Part shown: positions 8,311-17,482 of the stretch, piece by piece
Numbering within the stretch: position 1 is the stretch's first letter
Layout of the letters: each line of letters begins with the position of its first letter
Source of the DNA: an uncultured Synergistales bacterium
Lineage (GTDB): Bacteria > Synergistota > Synergistia > Synergistales > Aminobacteriaceae
Direction of reading: 5' to 3'
Assembly: GCA_905233645.1 (NCBI GenBank)
Contig: CAJODZ010000009.1
Span: forward strand, 1 to 39,012
DNA length: 39,012 nt
Position numbers and translations under genes: made by a program
Notes under the pieces: model-generated
Databases searched by the model: none
Seen by the model: the letters and a program-made list of their open reading frames with translations, nothing else
What the model was told of the DNA's origin: nothing

Positions 8311-8908
8311 TCAAGCTAATAAATTCGGGAGTTGGCCAATAAAATTAAAAAGCCTCACTCCCGTTTCAAGTTTTGATTTAAAATTCCTGACACAAATTTT
8401 TGCAAAGCATGGCCGGAAGTTTGAGCATGATTTAATTTTATGTTCGGCGCGGCGCTGTAAATATAATTTCATTCAAGTGTTATTATGCAAATCTTTTGAC
8501 GCTCATTTAAAACCATTTCCAACAAATTTTTGGCTGACATGTCCGTATTTAATTTACCGTGCTGCAAAACTTGAGGCGCAAGGCGGAGTAAAACAGCTTG
8601 AAAATTTTTTAACCGCGCACAATAAATTCAAAGACTGGGATAAATATAACCGTGGTCACAGTCTTTTAAGAATGAGCCTGATAAATTTCCGAACGAGAGA
8701 TTTTTTACGCAAGCACAGACCAAAAATTTTTAACGCTCTAAAATCAAACGGTATCGGCGGCATAAAAACACGTCCCAACGAAATTAAAATTAAGTGTTTA
8801 CATTTGCAGACGGCTTCATTTTTAGCGTTAGACTATCACCCAGCTGAATTATGGCTCAAAAATAACGGGCTTATAAATGATTGTAACTGTGAAAATTATT
8901 GCTGTTGA
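8264..8908 (+). CDS. DUF501-family protein
   Basis: Recognised as DUF501-like from the ordered motifs CSARRCKYNFIQVLLC, PFPTNFWLTCPYLIYRAAKLE, a middle GIGGIKTRPNEIKIKCLHLQTASFLAL, and clustered cysteines in the C-terminus. Function is unknown; the cysteine pattern would allow metal binding. The track starts at 8237, but the conserved region begins well downstream. The ATG at 8264 is the next candidate and overlaps the S1 gene by 47 bases in another frame. The exact start is uncertain. It is the last gene of the 6512-8908 operon. Confidence 0.75.
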   Translation: MAGKITVIRETLINFNQANKFGSWPIKLKSLTPVSSFDLKFLTQIFAKHGRKFEHDLILCSARRCKYNFIQVLLCKSFDAHLKPFPTNFWLTCPYLIYRAAKLEAQGGVKQLENFLTAHNKFKDWDKYNRGHSLLRMSLINFRTRDFLRKHRPKIFNALKSNGIGGIKTRPNEIKIKCLHLQTASFLALDYHPAELWLKNNGLINDCNCENYCC

Positions 8909-9106
8909 TAAGTTTTAAAAAATATTTTTGCAAAATTAAAAAATCCTAAGCCGTTTTTTACGTCAACATACATCTAATAATTAAGGGTAAATACAAATCG
9001 CCAAATGAAAATTTTTATGCGATAATGACCAGCACAAACCGTTCAGAAAATTTTGCAGGTGTGAAATTACCCGCTTGTTTTTAAAACCGGAAAGGAGTTT
9101 TTGCTG

Positions 9107-10844
9107 ATGATTCAAAGACTACACCGCAGCGATCTTGGAAATTCATTAAGGACGCTGATGGAGAATGACCCCGCCTTTCGTCCAGTGGCATATTTTTCGA
9201 TGGAAGTCGGCTTGAAGGAATCGATCCCCACATATTCAGGAGGACTCGGCGTTTTAGCGGGTGATATTCTGAAGAGTGCCGCCGATTTAGGAGTACCAAT
9301 GGCCGGAGTAACGCTTTTATATAAAAAGGGCTATTTCGTTCAGGAATTTAATCAGGATGACTGGCAAAAAGAGAAACCCGTAGTTTGGGACCCATCAAAA
9401 GAATTAACAATGTTGCCAAACCGCGTCAAAATAAGTGCTCAAGGGCGCGAGGTTCAAATTGCTATTTGGGTTTATGAAATAATCGGCGCGACGGGTTATC
9501 CGTTACCTGTTTATTTCCTTGATACAGATATTGAACCCAACCACCCAGACGACCGCAAATTATGTTGGTATTTATACGGAGGCGATAATCGTTACAGATT
9601 ATGTCAAGAGCTTATTTTAGGTGTTGGCGGTTTGCGTGCGTTGAGAGATTTGGGCTACATGAATATTGATACTTTCCATTTGAACGAAGGCCATGCAGGA
9701 TTTTTAACGTTAGAGCTTATGCGTGAGCTTGGTTATTATGACCCCGATAAAATTCGCGACCAGGTTGTTTTCACGACACATACACCAGTTCCGGCAGGAC
9801 ATGACTATTTTGAGTTTAGCATGATTGACCAGGTTTTCCCTGATGAAGCGCGCAGCACAATTCACAAAATGATGCCCAACATGCCCGGAGTTTCAATGAC
9901 TGAATTAGGTTTACGCTACAGCCGTTACGTTAATGGTGTTGCTAAAAAACATGCTGAAGTTAGTAATGCAATGTTCAAAATGGAGACGGTTGACTGGATT
10001 ACAAACGGTATTCACCCCACAACATGGATTAGCTCAGGAATGCGCAAGCTTTATAATAAGCATATTCCAGGTTGGGAGTTAGACCCAGGCCGTTTAGTTC
10101 AGGCGTTGACAATTCCAAAAGATGAATTATGGGCGGCACATCAAGCAGCGAAATTAAGATTATTTGCAAGAATACTTGAAACTAACGGCGTACAGCTTGA
10201 CCCAGATGTATTAACATTAGGCTTCGCGAGAAGAGCTGCAACTTATAAACGAGCAGATTTATTATTAACGGATATAAATCGTCTTAAAAAGATTGCTGGT
10301 AATAAGCGTGTTCAGTTCGTTTTCGCAGGGAAATCTCACCCACATGATGACGGCGGCAAAAGATTATTACAAAAAATCCGTAAGGCGTCGCGTGAGCTTG
10401 AAGATGATATCCCAATAGTGTTTATTGATAATTACAATATGGAAATTGCGTCGTTATTAACTCAGGGTGTAGATGTTTGGTTAAATACTCCTGTTAGACC
10501 AAGAGAGGCCAGCGGAACGAGCGGTATGAAATGCGCAATGAATGGCATTATGAATTTCAGCGTGCTTGACGGTTGGTGGATTGAAGGTTGGATTGAAGAC
10601 GTTACAGGTTGGTCAATCGGTCCTGAACCCGTTGAGACAGAAGCTAACTGATGAAAGTCTTGACGCAAACGATTTATATGAAAAACTCGACCAAAAGGTA
10701 ATACCCACCTATTATAAAAATCATGAAAAATGGGTGGATATGATGCGCCACACGATAGCATTAGACGCGAGCTTCTTTAATACACACAGAGTAGTTCGTG
10801 AATATGCGTCGAAAGCGTATTCGATAGACTTTAGAGGAATGTAA
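9107..10844 (+). CDS. glgP: Alpha-glucan (glycogen) phosphorylase, reading frame broken by +1 shift
   Basis: GT35 enzyme releasing glucose-1-phosphate from glycogen with PLP. The first frame encodes MIQRLHRSD to IGPEPVETEAN and stops at TGA 10649-10651. The PLP lysine is about K475 in SGTSGMKCAMNG. The family C-terminus (DLYEKLDQKVIPTYYKN to SKAYSIDFRGM) continues in the +1 frame from 10650. Skipping one T (AAC T GAT GAA) restores a seamless protein of about 578 residues. The start is ATG 9107 after AAAGGAG (the track's TTG 9101 is too close). Either a programmed +1 shift at a UGA stop, a recent mutation, or a sequencing error. Downstream glgA and glgC are intact. Confidence 0.9.
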
Positions 10845-10895
10845 AAAGCAATAACGCAATAATTATTATTGAAAGGAATGTATTTTTAAGAAGCC

Positions 10896-12350
10896 ATGAC
10901 TAAAGGCAACAGGTTAAAAGTGCTGTTTGTAACAACGGAACTCGCTCCCTTTTCAAAAGTTGGGGGGCTTGGAGATGTAGCCGGTTCGTTACCCAAAGCG
11001 TTAAGTCAGGCCGGTGTCGATGTCCGTGTTGTAACTCCTGCATGGCCCGGTGTGCTTGAGAAAGTCGCTGAATCGGGATTAAAAACCACAACTTTGAAAA
11101 CGCAAGTTTATGCGGCTTATGACTGGCGTATACACTCTGCTACGGTTATCAAAGCTGAAGTTAAAGGAGTTCCGACGTATTTTTTAAAATCCGATGATTA
11201 CGCTGGCGATATGTATCCCTCGCAATTAAATTATTGGACTGCTTCGCCTTTTGCTGTATTTTGTATGCAGGCGTTAGAGTTAAAAAATGCTGTGGACTGG
11301 GAACCTGATATTTATCATTGTCATGATTGGACTTCAGCATTTTTGCCGTGTTCGTTAGCTTGGCATCGTTATTATCGTCAAGTTGGTGGCCGGAGCATTA
11401 TGACTTTGCATAACGTAGCTTATCAAGGAATTTTTGAACCGTCGCCGTTTTTGGAAGCGTCAGGGCTTGAGCCTTGGAGTTTCAGCTCGTCAACAATGGA
11501 ATTTTACGGACAAGTTAATTTATTAAAAGGCGGTATCGTTGCGGCTACGGCTGTTACGACTGTTTCGCCAACGTATGCCGGAGAAATTCAGACGTATGAA
11601 TCGACGCGCGAGCTTTCAGGAATTTTATATCAGCAAAGAAGTAAATTACGCGGCATTTTAAACGGACTTGACACAAAATATTGGGACGCTGAGAAAGATA
11701 AACTAATTCCCAAAAATTTCAGCGTCAAAGATTTAAAGGGTAAATCAGCCTGCAGAAGAGAATTATTAGAGCGTGCTGGTTTTGACACCGGAACGGACGC
11801 GCCTATAATCGTCGGGGTCAGCCGTCTTGTTGAGCAAAAAGGCTTTGACCTCGTTCTGAACGGAATAAATGAGATAAAAGCAATGGGCGCGAAGTTAATA
11901 ATTTTGGGGTCGGGTCAAGACTGGATTGAGAATGGATTAAACCAGGCAGCTGAAGCAAATCCCGACAGCATAAAATTTTTCAGGGGTTACGATGAGCCGT
12001 TATCACATGTTTTATATTCAGGCGGCGACATATTTTTAATGCCGTCAGTTTTTGAGCCGTGTGGTTTATCGCAGATGATTTCGATGAGATACGGGACAGT
12101 TCCTGTAGCTCGTGAAGTTGGAGGCTTACGCGACACTGTATTTGATGTTGACAGACCTGAAGGCGGTAACGGATTTACTTTCCAGACCTGCGACACTGAA
12201 GGCATGTTATGGGCATTGAGGCGCGCTGTTGAGCGTTACCGTAATAAAGATGCCTGGCAGGAAATAATGCTTGAAGGAATGCGCGAAGATTTTACTTGGG
12301 ATAAATCAGCTCTGTTATATAAAGAGTTATACGAAGATTTGATGCAATAA
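10896..12350 (+). CDS. glgA: Glycogen synthase (ADP-glucose)
   Basis: GT5 enzyme that extends alpha-1,4-glucan from ADP-glucose. The 484 residues are full length. The ADP-glucose site K21VGGLGDV is in the N-terminal Rossmann domain. The C-terminal domain carries VGVSRLVEQKGFDL, and FEPCGLSQMISMRYGTVPV with the retaining-GT EPCGLSQ loop. It is followed by a terminator, yet glgC follows in the same direction, so glgPA and glgC may be partly uncoupled. A branching enzyme is not in the window. Confidence 0.95.
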   Translation: MTKGNRLKVLFVTTELAPFSKVGGLGDVAGSLPKALSQAGVDVRVVTPAWPGVLEKVAESGLKTTTLKTQVYAAYDWRIHSATVIKAEVKGVPTYFLKSDDYAGDMYPSQLNYWTASPFAVFCMQALELKNAVDWEPDIYHCHDWTSAFLPCSLAWHRYYRQVGGRSIMTLHNVAYQGIFEPSPFLEASGLEPWSFSSSTMEFYGQVNLLKGGIVAATAVTTVSPTYAGEIQTYESTRELSGILYQQRSKLRGILNGLDTKYWDAEKDKLIPKNFSVKDLKGKSACRRELLERAGFDTGTDAPIIVGVSRLVEQKGFDLVLNGINEIKAMGAKLIILGSGQDWIENGLNQAAEANPDSIKFFRGYDEPLSHVLYSGGDIFLMPSVFEPCGLSQMISMRYGTVPVAREVGGLRDTVFDVDRPEGGNGFTFQTCDTEGMLWALRRAVERYRNKDAWQEIMLEGMREDFTWDKSALLYKELYEDLMQ

Positions 12351-12363
12351 TAGTTAAAAATTT

Positions 12364-12419
12364 TTCCTCCTGTTGAAAGCCCGTTTGATTAAAAAATTTT
12401 TGACAGGAGGAATTTTTTT
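12364..12419 (+). terminator. Rho-independent terminator between glgA and glgC
   Basis: TTCCTCCTGT pairs perfectly with ACAGGAGGAA (10 bp, 29-base loop), then seven T. The long loop may make it leaky or regulated; glgC begins 38 bases later with no obvious promoter between. Confidence 0.8.
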
Positions 12420-12456
12420 ATAGACATTTTCAAATTTAAAAGGGGGATTTTTCAGC

Positions 12457-13782
12457 ATGTACACAGGCAAACACGGACGAGTATTAGGAATAGTCTTAGC
12501 TGGCGGCAAAGGTGAACGCTTAATGCCTTTAACCCGTTACCGTGCGAAACCAGCGGTATATTTTGCGGCGAAGTATCGTATTATTGATTTTGCTCTATCT
12601 AATTTAATCAACAGCGGTATTTACTCGGTATATGTTCTTGTCCAATTTAAGAGCCAGTCCTTAAATGAACATATCGAGCGCGGCTGGCAGTTTGGCGGAG
12701 CTATGAGGGGTCGTGACTTCTTTGTAACATTAGTTCCTGCTCAGATGTGGAGCGGTGAGCATTGGTTTCAAGGGACGGCCGACGCTGTTTATCAGGCAAT
12801 GCATTTAATCACCCGTTACAGAGCTGACAGAGTTTGTATTTTTGCGGCAGACCACATTTACAAAATGGACGTTGACCAAATGTTAGCGTGGCACGTTGCT
12901 CAAAAAGCAGATGTTACGATTGCGGCGAACGTTGTTCCAGTTGAGGACGCTACGCAATTCGGCTGTATCAGAACTGACAAGAACGGCAGAATTTTAGAGT
13001 TCATGGAAAAACCTGCTAACCCTCCTGAAATTCCAGATAAACCCGGTTATAGTTATGTCTCAATGGGAAATTATGTTTTTGAGCGTAAAGTACTTGAGGA
13101 AGCATTAAACTCAGACGCTATGCAAGAGACGAGCCATGATTTTGGTAAAGACATTATCCCGAACTTAGTTGAGCACGGAATGAAAGTTTGCGCGTATGAT
13201 TTTTCGACGAACGTTTTGCCTCATCCAAGTGCAGAAATCGAATTAGTTCATCAATGGCGCACTGATAAACCGTATTGGCGCGACGTAGGAACTTTACAAG
13301 CTTACTGGCAAGCGCACATGGAGTTAATAGGCCATGAATCCGAAATGACGCTTTATAATCCTATGTGGCCGATTAGAACTGTATCATTTGGTGATCCCCC
13401 GTCCTATTGTTATCCTGACAGCGGCCATGAATGCAATATTAACCGTGTTATGTTGTCAGAAGGCAGCCGTATTTTTGGTGCGTCGGTAACAAATTCAGTT
13501 TTAGCGCGTAACTGTTTAATTCAGGCTGGTTCAGTAGTCGAAGAGAGTATTATTGGCCATGATGTTGTCATAGGTCGTAATTGCCGCATTAAAAAAGCGA
13601 TTATCGACGGTCATAATATTATTCCGGACGGAACAGTAATCGGCGAAGACCCAGAACAAGACGCGAAAAATTATTATGTTGATCCAAAATCGGGACTTGT
13701 TGTTGCCGGAGTACCTAAAGCGTTTTATCAATCAGGTAACGACGACAGTGAAGAGGCCGCGAGCTGGGATTCAATGGGCTAA
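12457..13782 (+). CDS. glgC: Glucose-1-phosphate adenylyltransferase
   Basis: Makes ADP-glucose for GlgA from ATP and glucose-1-phosphate, the committed step of bacterial glycogen synthesis. The 441 residues show the nucleotidyl transferase signature LAGGKGERLMPLTRYRAKPA (about 14-33), the substrate segment FMEKPANPP, and a left-handed beta-helix C-terminus (NSVLARNCLIQAGSVVEESIIG). ATG follows AAAGGGGGA. It is closed by a clear terminator. No oddities. Confidence 0.96.
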   Translation: MYTGKHGRVLGIVLAGGKGERLMPLTRYRAKPAVYFAAKYRIIDFALSNLINSGIYSVYVLVQFKSQSLNEHIERGWQFGGAMRGRDFFVTLVPAQMWSGEHWFQGTADAVYQAMHLITRYRADRVCIFAADHIYKMDVDQMLAWHVAQKADVTIAANVVPVEDATQFGCIRTDKNGRILEFMEKPANPPEIPDKPGYSYVSMGNYVFERKVLEEALNSDAMQETSHDFGKDIIPNLVEHGMKVCAYDFSTNVLPHPSAEIELVHQWRTDKPYWRDVGTLQAYWQAHMELIGHESEMTLYNPMWPIRTVSFGDPPSYCYPDSGHECNINRVMLSEGSRIFGASVTNSVLARNCLIQAGSVVEESIIGHDVVIGRNCRIKKAIIDGHNIIPDGTVIGEDPEQDAKNYYVDPKSGLVVAGVPKAFYQSGNDDSEEAASWDSMG

Positions 13783-13810
13783 AGAACGTTTTATAAATTT
13801 GAAAAATTTT

Positions 13811-13839
13811 ACCCCTCAGTTCAAAGCTGAGGGGTTTTT
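13811..13839 (+). terminator. Rho-independent terminator after glgC
   Basis: ACCCCTCAG pairs with CTGAGGGGT (9 bp, 7-base loop) followed by TTTTT. It separates convergent glgC and the polysaccharide operon. Confidence 0.92.
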
Positions 13840-13849
13840 GTTTAAATTT

Positions 13850-15721
13850 TTAGAATGGCTGAATTTCGCTAAACGTAATTTTTAAATTTGAGGCATAACA
13901 TTTTAGGCCAGCGCCTTTTAAATTTGCGCCGTAAAATCTGATTGATTTGACACGCTTAATATTAAAATCGCCGTTCATGAATTTTTCAAAGTCGTTCATG
14001 TCTAATAAAATATTGCTAATGATTACGTCGTTGTTTAAATTATCAGGGACTACGCGCCTTTTTTCTATAGTCCCGTCGTAATATTCAATTTCAGCGAAAA
14101 CACTTGGAATATAAAATAACGCTTTCATAATTTTCCCAAATAAACTCAATTTAAAATCTACGCGCATTGTGCAAAATTTATCAGCCGGAATTTCGATGAC
14201 TTCACTTGAATTTATTTCGCGCGTTTCAAACTCTTTAAGAGCTTTAATTTTGGGGGTTGAACGTTCAAGCAAGAATATATTATTTTTAGGGTCATACAAT
14301 TTAATTTTATAATGCGAATATATTGCAAGCCAAGTCGATGGACATTCAATCAATGAAAATCTTCCGTCTATAGCACCCATGTTAAAAATTAAAAATTCCG
14401 GAGCTTTATTATCATCATTAAAAAATTCAGCATTCAAATTATCAAGCCATGGTGTATATGCGCTATAAGCTTGAAAAATCGGCATTGCTTTAAAATTTTC
14501 AGGGCTATCAAATGAATATGCAAGCTCAGTAGGGTAAATAGAATAAGTTTTACCTTTAATAGCTTCCTTAAAATCATTATTTAATTTTAATTCACGAGCA
14601 TCAACTATTTTACTGACCTTAACGATTGACTTTACATTATCATAAAAATGCACAAAAGGGTTTGTAAACGGATTATTTGACGAAATTAAAAACATAAACG
14701 CGAACAAATAATAAGTGTGCTTACGTTTTATGCTGAGTACATTTAAATTCAACGGCATAAATAAAATAAACAACGATAAATAAACGCTCAACGCCGGAAC
14801 TATTATCATGTGCCGAACAAATAATAAATGTTTCAAAGCCATACACAGCGGAAATAAAAATAAAAGCGTTATTGCAACGTTTTTAAGATTAAAAATTTCA
14901 GGCCATGCAAATTTTTTAACGAAATAAATAAAAATAAACGTATAACCAATCAAAACAGGTACAAACGGTTTATTAAAAGGCATTCCCATAGCTGAAATAT
15001 AACCTGTTGAAATTTCTGATGCACCTTTTATATAAAAATATAATTCGTTTAAACTTGGGTTATAAATTAGCCATATAACTAAAAATATAGTTGGAACTGA
15101 TATCATTCCGGCCATGTATTGAAAAATTTTGTCCCGCCGTATAAAAATCGCGGTAAAACTAAAAATAAAAAGTAATGCTAAATTCGCAGCACCTGAATTA
15201 AATTTCGTAAACGCTGAAAAAATAGTAATAAAAACAGCAAGCCAGTAAAAAATATTATTTCCGCCGTTCAGACAAATTAAAAGCATTGTCAAAATCAAAA
15301 TAGTGAGTATATATTCAGGAAGTATCCAACCTGTTAAATAAGCGTAATATAAAAATACTAACGCAACGAAAATGTTACTGACATGTGAATTTAAATGCTC
15401 AAGTTTTTTTGAAAATAATGCATATGAAAAAGTGAAGCAAGTTAGTAAAGTAATCGCACACCAAAAATAAAATGCAAATTGTGTTAGATTTACGTCAACA
15501 TTGCAAAATGCAAACAACCAACCTAACGGCCCATAGGTAAAAATAATATTTTTCCCCCATAATCTTCCTTGAGAGAAAAATTTATTAACAGCATACACCC
15601 ACGACGCATCAAGGCCGCTGACTACATTGGATACATTGAAAAAAAACGCTAAAGCTCCGAATAATGCAATATAAAAAATTTTGACAGCATTTAATTCGAT
15701 TTTTGCTAAAAATTTTTTCAT
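13850..15721 (-). CDS. Multi-pass membrane protein, probable GT-C type glycosyltransferase
   Basis: A 623-residue inner-membrane protein with about ten hydrophobic segments in the first 370 residues and a soluble C-terminal part of about 250 residues. The first external loop carries GLDASWVYAVNKF and then FTYGPLGWL, a pattern I associate with GT-C-like polyprenyl-phosphate-sugar transferases, where an acidic residue in this loop is catalytic. No formal family name is certain. ATG follows AAAGGAA. It is the last gene of a four-gene minus-strand operon. With the DPM1-like enzyme directly upstream, the likely job is transferring a lipid-linked sugar to an envelope acceptor (inference). Confidence 0.75.
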   Translation of the reverse strand: MKKFLAKIELNAVKIFYIALFGALAFFFNVSNVVSGLDASWVYAVNKFFSQGRLWGKNIIFTYGPLGWLFAFCNVDVNLTQFAFYFWCAITLLTCFTFSYALFSKKLEHLNSHVSNIFVALVFLYYAYLTGWILPEYILTILILTMLLICLNGGNNIFYWLAVFITIFSAFTKFNSGAANLALLFIFSFTAIFIRRDKIFQYMAGMISVPTIFLVIWLIYNPSLNELYFYIKGASEISTGYISAMGMPFNKPFVPVLIGYTFIFIYFVKKFAWPEIFNLKNVAITLLFLFPLCMALKHLLFVRHMIIVPALSVYLSLFILFMPLNLNVLSIKRKHTYYLFAFMFLISSNNPFTNPFVHFYDNVKSIVKVSKIVDARELKLNNDFKEAIKGKTYSIYPTELAYSFDSPENFKAMPIFQAYSAYTPWLDNLNAEFFNDDNKAPEFLIFNMGAIDGRFSLIECPSTWLAIYSHYKIKLYDPKNNIFLLERSTPKIKALKEFETREINSSEVIEIPADKFCTMRVDFKLSLFGKIMKALFYIPSVFAEIEYYDGTIEKRRVVPDNLNNDVIISNILLDMNDFEKFMNGDFNIKRVKSIRFYGANLKGAGLKCYASNLKITFSEIQPF

Positions 15722-15742
15722 GGTGAGTTTTATATTCCTTTG

Positions 15743-16471
15743 CTACTTAAAAATTCTTTTAAATCCGACACTAAACGATTTGAGAAACCATTTAAAATAT
15801 GACGGTAACCAAGCAATTATTTTAAATCGTGATTGACCATTCGTGCGGTCATGCCATGTTGTTGGAACTTCAGAAATATTTAATCCCATTGAATAAGCTT
15901 TCACAACAAGTTCAAGCCCTAATTCAAATCCTCCGTTACTTTCGATTTTAACGGTGTTTAAAAACTCTTTGCGGTAAAGTTTAAAACTGTTCGTCGCGTC
16001 ATTAGTTGGAACTCCAGCAAAATAATGCATGATTAAGCACGCCGTTTTTGACATTAAACCTTTGATGAATGGCCCTCCGATTTGAGCACCGCCTTTCATG
16101 TAACGCGAGCCACAAACTATTGCAGAATTATTTTTTTCAGCAATGTCGAGCATTTTATTTATTGTTTCGGGGTCATCTGACATGTCGGCCATAGTTACGA
16201 GCGCATATTTTGTGTTTGCATATTCAAGTCCTGTTTTAATTGCATTTAAAGCACCGCGCCCGTATTTATTTTTAACAAGCTTAATTTCAGGTACGGTGTT
16301 TTTAATTTCATTGACCGCCGGAATAGTGTTATCTTCATCAAAATCGTAAACAATTAAAATTTTTAAATCATGCTTAACAACCTTTTTGATAGCCAAAGCC
16401 AGCGGTTTTATATTTTCGCCTTCGTTATAAACAGGAATTACAATGCTTAATAACGTGTTAGATTGCATCAT
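15743..16471 (-). CDS. Family 2 glycosyltransferase, polyprenyl-phosphate sugar synthase type
   Basis: GT-A fold enzyme resembling dolichol-phosphate mannose synthase (DPM1) and ArnC. LLSIVIPVYNEGENI is at the N-terminus, KYGRGALNAIKTGLEYA follows, then the metal-binding DMSDD near residue 96, and a C-terminal GGFELGLELVVKAYSMGLNISEVPT. It lacks the C-terminal membrane helices of larger members. Likely reaction: sugar from NDP-sugar to undecaprenyl phosphate, feeding the GT-C protein 21 bases downstream. The start is ATG 16471 or 16468. It overlaps the upstream epimerase gene by up to 14 bases, so translation is coupled. Confidence 0.87.
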   Translation of the reverse strand: MMQSNTLLSIVIPVYNEGENIKPLALAIKKVVKHDLKILIVYDFDEDNTIPAVNEIKNTVPEIKLVKNKYGRGALNAIKTGLEYANTKYALVTMADMSDDPETINKMLDIAEKNNSAIVCGSRYMKGGAQIGGPFIKGLMSKTACLIMHYFAGVPTNDATNSFKLYRKEFLNTVKIESNGGFELGLELVVKAYSMGLNISEVPTTWHDRTNGQSRFKIIAWLPSYFKWFLKSFSVGFKRIFK

Positions 16472-17480
16472 TTTTAATTTGTTCTCTTATCCAAGGAATG
16501 ACTTCATCTAGAATTTGTGAGAGCGTCGTTTCAGCTTTGAAGCCTAATAATTTTTCAGCTTTCTCAACTGACGGAACTCTATTTTGAACGTCATATTTAA
16601 AAGGCTCATCACTAACATAGTTAAATGGAATTTCATCACCGTGAATTTTTTGCCAGATAACTTTTGCAAGCTCTAAAACACTTGTTGAAACGGGCGTAGA
16701 TAAATTGAAATCCTGATTTATTGCGTTATCGCTTTCAATACACTTTCTAATTCCGCGTGCTAAATCTCCGCCGTAAGTGTAATGCCTGACTTGATTGCCT
16801 TTGCCTAAAATGTGTAAAGGATTTTGCCCCTTAAGAACTTTTTGAACTAAATCCGGTACAACGTGGCTCATCGCGAGTTTTATATTTCCGGATAATATTT
16901 CACTATCACATAACGCACGTTTTTCACCAGTTCCAACACAATTAAACGGTCTAATAATCGTATAAGGCAGTCCGTATTGTTCAAATGCACCTTGAGCGTA
17001 ATATTCACAGGCTAATTTTTGAAAACCGTATGTGCTTTGAGGCGGCGGACATTGTCTTTCATCACCTTCGACGCTTGGAAATTTCTCAGTGCTTTCAAAA
17101 ACCATGCTCGAACTTAAGATATTTATCTTCCTCAGATGTTTGTTTTTAAAAGCCCATACAGCCGCGTCAAAGGTTGAAGCAGTAATGCGTTCGTTTTCAG
17201 CAAGTAAATCATAAGCAAAGCGGTGAAAATAAGGTATTCCGCCAATCATCGCCGCAGCCCCTAAAACTTGGTCGCAGTCTGAAATTAACTCTTTCATTAA
17301 GTCAACGTCTTTAGCATCGCCCTGAACAAATTTATAATTCGGGTGATCGTCGTACGATTTTTGAACAGGCCCGTACTTTGAAAAATTATCAATGCCGACA
17401 ACTTCATGACCGCGTTCAAGTAAATCTTCTACCAAATAACCGCATATAAAACCAGCTGAACCTGTAACTAAAATTTTCAT
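16458..17480 (-). CDS. NAD-dependent epimerase/dehydratase (extended SDR)
   Basis: Sugar-nucleotide-modifying SDR of 340 residues. The Rossmann start MKILVTGSAGFICG has the GxxGxx pattern, but its third glycine position is Cys with Gly one later, a mild oddity. The active site is Ser in LSSSMVFES plus Tyr-Lys in TYGFQKLACEYY. It resembles UDP-glucose 4-epimerase, UDP-glucuronate decarboxylase and ArnA dehydrogenase-like proteins; sequence alone does not fix the substrate. It follows the UDP-sugar dehydrogenase gene by 2 bases, so a uronic acid nucleotide is a plausible substrate. Confidence 0.88.
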   Translation of the reverse strand: MKILVTGSAGFICGYLVEDLLERGHEVVGIDNFSKYGPVQKSYDDHPNYKFVQGDAKDVDLMKELISDCDQVLGAAAMIGGIPYFHRFAYDLLAENERITASTFDAAVWAFKNKHLRKINILSSSMVFESTEKFPSVEGDERQCPPPQSTYGFQKLACEYYAQGAFEQYGLPYTIIRPFNCVGTGEKRALCDSEILSGNIKLAMSHVVPDLVQKVLKGQNPLHILGKGNQVRHYTYGGDLARGIRKCIESDNAINQDFNLSTPVSTSVLELAKVIWQKIHGDEIPFNYVSDEPFKYDVQNRVPSVEKAEKLLGFKAETTLSQILDEVIPWIREQIKNDAI

Positions 17481-17482
17481 GC

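Noticed and set aside
8909-9106. Possible promoter or repeat copy upstream of glgP
   Set aside because: It lacks the TTTRCAACTACR block and any convincing -35/-10 pair; only the common AAAATTTTTATG word is shared with other spacers, expected in AT-rich DNA.
10566-10844. Separate 92-aa gene after glgP
   Set aside because: Its meaningful part is the glgP C-terminus in the +1 frame; it is treated as part of glgP, not as an independent gene.
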